Made by a program: the position numbers and the translations under genes. From the NCBI RefSeq assembly GCF_014874095.1, contig NZ_JADBEB010000001.1:1488001-1552000 (forward strand): a stretch of 64,000 nt of DNA. The letters run 5' to 3'. Below are positions 59,853 to 64,000 of this stretch, piece after piece (within the stretch, counting starts at the first letter, position 1; the number at the start of each line of letters is the position of its first letter). Under the pieces are notes generated by a model. That model was not told the origin of the DNA. It made no database searches and was given only the letters and a program-made list of their open reading frames with translations. The stretch comes from Plantactinospora soyae. GTDB lineage: Bacteria > Actinomycetota > Actinomycetes > Mycobacteriales > Micromonosporaceae.

Positions 59853-61190
59853 CTACCCCCCGTGACCGGCCGCCGCCGCAGCCTCGGCCGCTACCGGCAG
59901 CGCCGCCGCGATCTGCTCCAAGGCGGCGTCGTCCAACGCCGTCGACACGAACCACGACTCGAAGGCGCTCGGCGGCAGGTACACCCCGCTGGCCAGCATC
60001 GCGTGGAAGAACGCCCGGAACGCCGCCACGTCCTGGCCCCGCGCGGTGTCGAAGTCGACCACCTCCGCGTCGGTGAAGAAGACCGAGAACATGTTTCCCG
60101 CGTACGACAACCGGTGCGGCACCCCGGCGGCGGTCAGCGCGTCGCCGGCGAGCTTGCCCAGCGTGGCGGCGGTCTCGTCGAGTTGCCGGTACACCGCCGC
60201 GTCGGCCAGCCGAAGCGTGGCCAGGCCGGCGGCACAGGCGAGCGGGTTACCGGAGAGCGTGCCGGCCTGGTAGACCGGCCCGGCCGGCGCGAGCCGACCC
60301 ATGATCTCGGTACGTCCGCCGAACGCCGCCGCGGGCAGCCCGCCGCCCATCACCTTGCCGAAGGTGAAGAGGTCGGCGTCGACGGGTTCGAGTCCGGCCC
60401 AGCCCCCGGCGGAGACCCGGAAGCCGGTCATCACCTCGTCGACGATCAACAGTGCGCCGTGCGCGTGCGCGATCCTGGCCAGCGCCGCGTTGAAACCCTC
60501 CCGGGGCGCCACCACACCCATGTTCCCCGGGGCGGCCTCGGTGATGATCGCGGCGATCTCGGCGCCCTGGGCGGCGAACACCGCCTCGACGGCGGCCACG
60601 TCGTTGTACGGCAGCACGATGGTCTCGCTCGCCGCCGCACCGGTGACCCCGGGCGAGTCCGGCAGACCGAGCGTCGCCACGCCCGAGCCGGCGGCGGCGA
60701 GCAGGGCGTCGACGTGCCCGTGGTAGCAGCCGGCGAACTTCACGATCCTGCTGCGGCCGGTGTAGCCCCGGGCCAGCCGGATGGCCGACATGGTCGCCTC
60801 GGTGCCCGAGTTGACCAGCCGTACCTGCTCGACGGAGGTCCGGGCGACGATCTCGGCGGCCAGCTCGACCTCGCCCTCGGTCGGGGTGCCGAAGCTGGTG
60901 CCCCGGGCGGCGGCGTCCTGCACCGCCGCGACCACGCCGGGATGGGCGTGCCCGAGGATCAGCGGACCCCACGAGCAGACCAGGTCGACGTAGCGCCGGT
61001 CGTCCGCGTCGAAGAGCCACGGGCCCGAGCCACGGGCCATGAACCGGGGAGTGCCGCCGACGGCCAGGAAGGCACGCACGGGAGAATTCACCCCGCCCGG
61101 CACGATGGCGCGGGCGCGGTCGAACAGGGCCTGGGAGGCCGGTGCGTCGGCCGGATAGCGGCCGGGCCCGGCAGGATACGTCTCGCTCAC
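59853..61190 (-). CDS. hemL: Glutamate-1-semialdehyde 2,1-aminomutase HemL
   Basis: A 445-residue PLP enzyme that makes 5-aminolevulinate, the first dedicated step of haem and corrin synthesis by the C5 route. Lys279 in [18 protein letters not shown] binds PLP. The N-terminal [13 protein letters not shown], the cofactor-phosphate region [16 protein letters not shown] and DEVMTGFRV are all typical. GTG 61190. A nearby supply of haem for cytochrome c maturation would explain its position upstream of the resA-ccsB operon. The gene is divergent from the STAS gene across a 55-bp repeat. Confidence 0.95.
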   Translation of the reverse strand: MSETYPAGPGRYPADAPASQALFDRARAIVPGGVNSPVRAFLAVGGTPRFMARGSGPWLFDADDRRYVDLVCSWGPLILGHAHPGVVAAVQDAAARGTSFGTPTEGEVELAAEIVARTSVEQVRLVNSGTEATMSAIRLARGYTGRSRIVKFAGCYHGHVDALLAAAGSGVATLGLPDSPGVTGAAASETIVLPYNDVAAVEAVFAAQGAEIAAIITEAAPGNMGVVAPREGFNAALARIAHAHGALLIVDEVMTGFRVSAGGWAGLEPVDADLFTFGKVMGGGLPAAAFGGRTEIMGRLAPAGPVYQAGTLSGNPLACAAGLATLRLADAAVYRQLDETAATLGKLAGDALTAAGVPHRLSYAGNMFSVFFTDAEVVDFDTARGQDVAAFRAFFHAMLASGVYLPPSAFESWFVSTALDDAALEQIAAALPVAAEAAAAAGHGG

Positions 61191-61267
61191 GGTGCCGCCA
61201 TTCTGTCAGCGCCACCTGCCCCCCCGGCACCCACCCCTCGCAGCGTCGCCCACGTCACCCTCCCAGA

Positions 61268-61322
61268 TGCAAGGAAGGGCCCCCGCATATCGCTTTCTGT
61301 AGAAGAAGGGCCCCTTCCTAAC
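61268..61322. repeat. 55-bp dispersed near-palindromic repeat, copy B
   Basis: Reverse complement of the copy at 30035-30089 with 50 of 55 positions identical. It lies between the divergent hemL and STAS genes, so it is intergenic here and neither a terminator for one gene nor coding. Confidence 0.85.
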
Positions 61323-61403
61323 CGGCGGGGCGGGCGGTCATCGACCCGGCGGGGCGGCGGCCATCAACAGGCCGGTTCGGTTGGATCGCGATAGGCTGAT
61401 CGG

Positions 61404-61739
61404 GTGAACCGGGCCGAGCTGACAATCGGTGTGCAGCGGACGTCCGACGAGGCGATTCTGCGCCTCGCGGGCGAAATCGACATGCTCACCGCCGCCAGGC
61501 TGTCCAGTGTCGTCAACGAGGTACTCGCTGACGCGCCGTCCCGGATCGTGCTCGATCTGAGCGATGTCACGTTTTGTGACTCCCAGGGGCTCGGCACCCT
61601 GGTGGTACTCAGCCGCAAGGCCAGCCACGCGCAGAGCCTGCTGGTCCTGACCAACGTCGGCGACTTCCTGCTCAGGGTGCTGGACATCACCGGGCTCCGC
61701 TCGGCACTGATGATCCGTAACGAGCAGTCGACCGGCTGA
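61404..61739 (+). CDS. STAS domain anti-sigma factor antagonist
   Basis: A 111-residue SpoIIAA/RsbV-like protein. The phosphorylatable Ser is Ser60 in VTFCDSQGLGTLVVLSRKA; flanking strands and the C-terminal FLLRVLDITGL match the family. It would be switched off by a kinase/anti-sigma partner, which is not present in the window. GTG 61404. It is divergent from hemL and convergent with the OsaB-like gene; the closeness to the hybrid kinase genes suggests, but does not prove, a common stress pathway. Confidence 0.9.
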   Translation: MNRAELTIGVQRTSDEAILRLAGEIDMLTAARLSSVVNEVLADAPSRIVLDLSDVTFCDSQGLGTLVVLSRKASHAQSLLVLTNVGDFLLRVLDITGLRSALMIRNEQSTG

Positions 61740-61819
61740 CGACCCACCGCCACCGCCCACGACACCCACCGCCCGGCCGTCGGCCAGTCTGCGGCCGTCG
61801 GCCCGGTACGCGCGGCCGG

Positions 61820-62374
61820 TCAGGCCACGGCACCCCAGCGGGCCTGCTCCAGCAACTCGACCGCGCGGTCCCGGCCGTCCGGGTCGTCCGAGCGCAGCAT
61901 CGCGACGGCGTCGTCCACCGCCTCGGTCATCGTCCGCCACTGGGTGTCCCGCTCCCGTACCAGCTCGGACTGTGCGGCGAGTTGCCGGGTTTTCACCCAC
62001 AGTTCGACGAAGACCGAGACCTTGGCCCGGAGCACCCACGGGTCGAACGGTTTGGTCAGGTAGTCGACCGCGCCGACCGCGTACCCCCGCAACGCGAGCT
62101 GGGCGTCCCGGTCCGCGGCGGTCAGGAAGATGATCGGGACGTGCCGGGTACGTTCCCGTCGCTTGATGTGGCTCGCGGTCTCGAAGCCGTCCATCTCCGG
62201 CATCTGGGCGTCCAGCAGGATGACCGCGAAGTCGTCCACCAGGAGCTGCTTGAGCGCGGCCTCCCCGCTCTCCACGGCGACCGACTGCACCGGCAGTCCC
62301 TGCAGGATCGCCTCGAGCGCCATCAGGTTCTCCCGCCGGTCGTCGACCAGCAGGGCTTTGGCCAGCTCACTCAC
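61820..62374 (-). CDS. Response regulator with coiled-coil C-terminus (OsaB-like)
   Basis: A 184-residue regulator without a DNA-binding domain. The receiver has DD at residues 11-12, the phospho-acceptor Asp55 (VILLDAQMPEMDG), TAAD and Lys in LTKPFD; the remaining 60 residues form a charged helix (LWVKTRQLAAQSELVRERDTQWRTMTEAVDDAV). This layout, next to a large hybrid kinase with HAMP/GAF-type input, resembles the OsaB/OsaA osmoadaptation pair of Streptomyces. GTG 62374, 24 bases after the kinase stop. Confidence 0.82.
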   Translation of the reverse strand: MSELAKALLVDDRRENLMALEAILQGLPVQSVAVESGEAALKQLLVDDFAVILLDAQMPEMDGFETASHIKRRERTRHVPIIFLTAADRDAQLALRGYAVGAVDYLTKPFDPWVLRAKVSVFVELWVKTRQLAAQSELVRERDTQWRTMTEAVDDAVAMLRSDDPDGRDRAVELLEQARWGAVA

Positions 62375-62398
62375 TGGTAGTCCCCTCGCGGCCGGCGG

Positions 62399-64000
62399 TC
62401 ACCCGTCGACCTCTCGTCCGTCCCCGATCACCCAGGACGCCATCAGTTCGATCAACTCGTCCAGGTCCACCGGCTTGGTGATGTAGTCGCTCGCCCCGGC
62501 CCCGAGCGCGGACTCGCGGTCTCCCGGCATCGCCTTGGCGGTCAGGAACACCACCGGCAGGTCGGTGAAGCGGTGGTTGCGGCGGATCGCCCGGGTCGTC
62601 TCGTACCCGTCCTGGTCCGGCATCATCGCGTCCATCAGCACGATGTCCACCTCCGGGTGCTCCGCGAGCAGCCGTACGCCGTCCACTCCGTTGTCCGAGT
62701 AGAGCACGGTCATGCCATGCAGTTCCAACGCGCTGGTCAACGCGAAGACGTTCCGGACGTCGTCGTCGATGATCAGCACGGTGGCCCCGTCGAGCTGCCG
62801 GGCGGCCGGGGTCGGCGGGTGGTCCGGCTCGCTCGAAGTCCGCAACATGGTGGCCAGCCCGCCCCGGCTCGACGGCAGTGGCGGCACCGGCACCGGGGCG
62901 ACCACCGCGTCCGGAGCCAGCACGTCCGGTACGAAGAGGGTGAACGTCGAGCCCTGTCCCGGCGCCGATGACACGGTGATGGTGCCGCCGATGAGGCGGG
63001 CCAGGTCCCGGCTGATCGACAGCCCGAGCCCGGTGCCGCCGTACCGCCGACTGGTGGTGCCGTCGGCCTGCTGGAACGCCTCGAAGATCAGCCCGAGTTT
63101 GTCGTCGGAGATGCCGATCCCGGTGTCGATGACGGTGAACGCCACCACCTGGTGCGCGGTGGCCAGCGCCGGTACGTCGAAGAACGCGCCCTCCGGTGCC
63201 GGCCCGATCCGCAGCGTCACCGCACCGTTGTCGGTGAACTTGACGGCGTTGGAGAGCAGGTTGCGGAGAATCTGCTGTAGCCGCTGGGCATCGGTGACCA
63301 GCGTCGACGACAGTTCCTTGGAGACCCGTACCTGGAAGTCCAGTCCCTGCTCCTCGGCCTGCGGCGCGAAGGCCTGCTCGACGTAGCTGCGGATCTCGGA
63401 GAACCGCACCTCGGTCGGCTCGACGTCCATCCGGCCCGCCTCGATCTTCGACAGGTCGAGGATGTCGTCGATCAGGGAGAGCAGGTCGGAGCCGGCACTG
63501 TGGATCGTGCGGGCGAACTCGATCTGCTTCTCGGTCAGGTTGTCCTCGGAGTTGTCGGCCAGCAACCGGGCCAGCAGCAGCAGCGAGTTCAGCGGCGTAC
63601 GCAGCTCGTGGCTCATGTTGGCCAGGAACTCCGACTTGTACGCCGACGCCCGGGCCAACTGCTGCGCCTTGTCCTCCAGACCGATCCGGGCCAGTTCGAT
63701 CTCCCGGTTCTTGGTCTCGATGTTGCCCTTCTGCTCCGACAGCAGCTGCGCCTTGTCCTCCAGCTCGGCGTTGGTCCGCTGTAGCTCGGCGGACTGTTCC
63801 TGGAGCTCGTGGGCGAGCCGCTGGGACTGGGACAGGAGTTCCTCGGTACGCCGGTTGGCCTGGATGGTGTTCACCGCGATGCCGGTGGTGAGCACCAGCC
63901 GCTCCAGGAACGACAGGTGGAGGTCGAGGAAGGGCGACACGCTGGCGAACTCGATGACGCCGAGCAGCTCGCCCTCGAACAGGACGGGGAGCACCACCAG
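62399..64000 (-). CDS. Hybrid sensor histidine kinase, partial (OsaA-like)
   Basis: The C-terminal 533 residues of a larger kinase truncated by the window end. Visible: the end of a GAF-like sensor domain (VLPVLFEGELLGVIEFASVSPF), a long coiled coil (SQSQRLAHELQEQSAELQRTNAELEDKAQLL), HisKA with the phospho-accepting His in NMSHELRTPLNSLL, an HATPase domain with NLLSNAVKF and GGTGLGLSISRDLARL, a Pro/Ala linker, and a C-terminal receiver with the phospho-acceptor Asp in DIVLMDAMMPDQDGYE. In homologues the missing N-terminus contains several HAMP domains. The regulator gene downstream is its likely partner. Confidence 0.9.
   Translation of the reverse strand: MVVLPVLFEGELLGVIEFASVSPFLDLHLSFLERLVLTTGIAVNTIQANRRTEELLSQSQRLAHELQEQSAELQRTNAELEDKAQLLSEQKGNIETKNREIELARIGLEDKAQQLARASAYKSEFLANMSHELRTPLNSLLLLARLLADNSEDNLTEKQIEFARTIHSAGSDLLSLIDDILDLSKIEAGRMDVEPTEVRFSEIRSYVEQAFAPQAEEQGLDFQVRVSKELSSTLVTDAQRLQQILRNLLSNAVKFTDNGAVTLRIGPAPEGAFFDVPALATAHQVVAFTVIDTGIGISDDKLGLIFEAFQQADGTTSRRYGGTGLGLSISRDLARLIGGTITVSSAPGQGSTFTLFVPDVLAPDAVVAPVPVPPLPSSRGGLATMLRTSSEPDHPPTPAARQLDGATVLIIDDDVRNVFALTSALELHGMTVLYSDNGVDGVRLLAEHPEVDIVLMDAMMPDQDGYETTRAIRRNHRFTDLPVVFLTAKAMPGDRESALGAGASDYITKPVDLDELIELMASWVIGDGREVDG

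Overview
The window is high-GC actinobacterial DNA, most likely from a Micromonosporaceae member such as Micromonospora or a close relative. The reasons are very high GC in third codon positions, many GTG starts, tight 4-bp and 1-bp gene overlaps, a BldC developmental regulator, futalosine-type menaquinone genes and an Osa-type hybrid kinase. The genus is an inference. I see no rRNA, tRNA, CRISPR array, phage or complete insertion sequence.

Layout. Bases 1-4.1 kb hold a small regulator/ABC export operon, a secreted Cys-containing protein and a reductase-fold protein. 4.1-7.3 kb (minus) is a vitamin B12 import operon (substrate-binding protein, permease, ATPase) behind a clear cobalamin riboswitch; a hairpin overlaps the first Shine-Dalgarno. 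7.5-12.8 kb (plus) carries two PAP2 phosphatases, a RecQ helicase and an ECF sigma factor with a membrane-anchored partner. 12.9-17.2 kb (minus) has a flavin-type oxidoreductase, remains of a MerR-like gene, and a lower-GC block coding for a NarL-type two-component system plus an ABC-2 exporter, possibly acquired by transfer. 17.3-21.7 kb has a membrane protein and two divergent secreted proteases. 21.8-32 kb is an envelope-export region: a large orphan FtsX-type permease, then a lipoprotein, membrane-fusion protein, ATPase and permease operon divergent from an OmpR-type two-component system.

From 32 to 62 kb the dominant theme is respiratory cofactors. MqnE, UbiX, a UbiA-type prenyltransferase and UbiD serve the futalosine menaquinone route. 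ResA, CcdA, ResB and CcsB (system II cytochrome c maturation) are followed upstream by a phosphatase and HemL (heme precursor). Between these lie an NlpC/P60 wall hydrolase, a 911-residue disordered tail-anchored protein, a DEAD-box helicase, a cysteine desulfhydrase with an Lrp regulator, bldC, a class I terpene synthase, an ECF42-type sigma factor with its DGPF/YCII partner, an AAA ATPase and a serine beta-lactamase-like hydrolase. 61.4-64 kb has a STAS protein and an OsaB/OsaA-like response regulator and hybrid kinase; the kinase runs off the window.

Repeats are unusually common. Four unrelated genes (ABC ATPase tail, disordered protein, DEAD-box N-terminus, ECF42 N-terminus) contain in-frame 18-bp tandem repeats. 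A 25-bp array follows the helicase gene. A 55-bp near-palindromic element occurs twice in opposite orientation, once forming the start of a lipoprotein gene.
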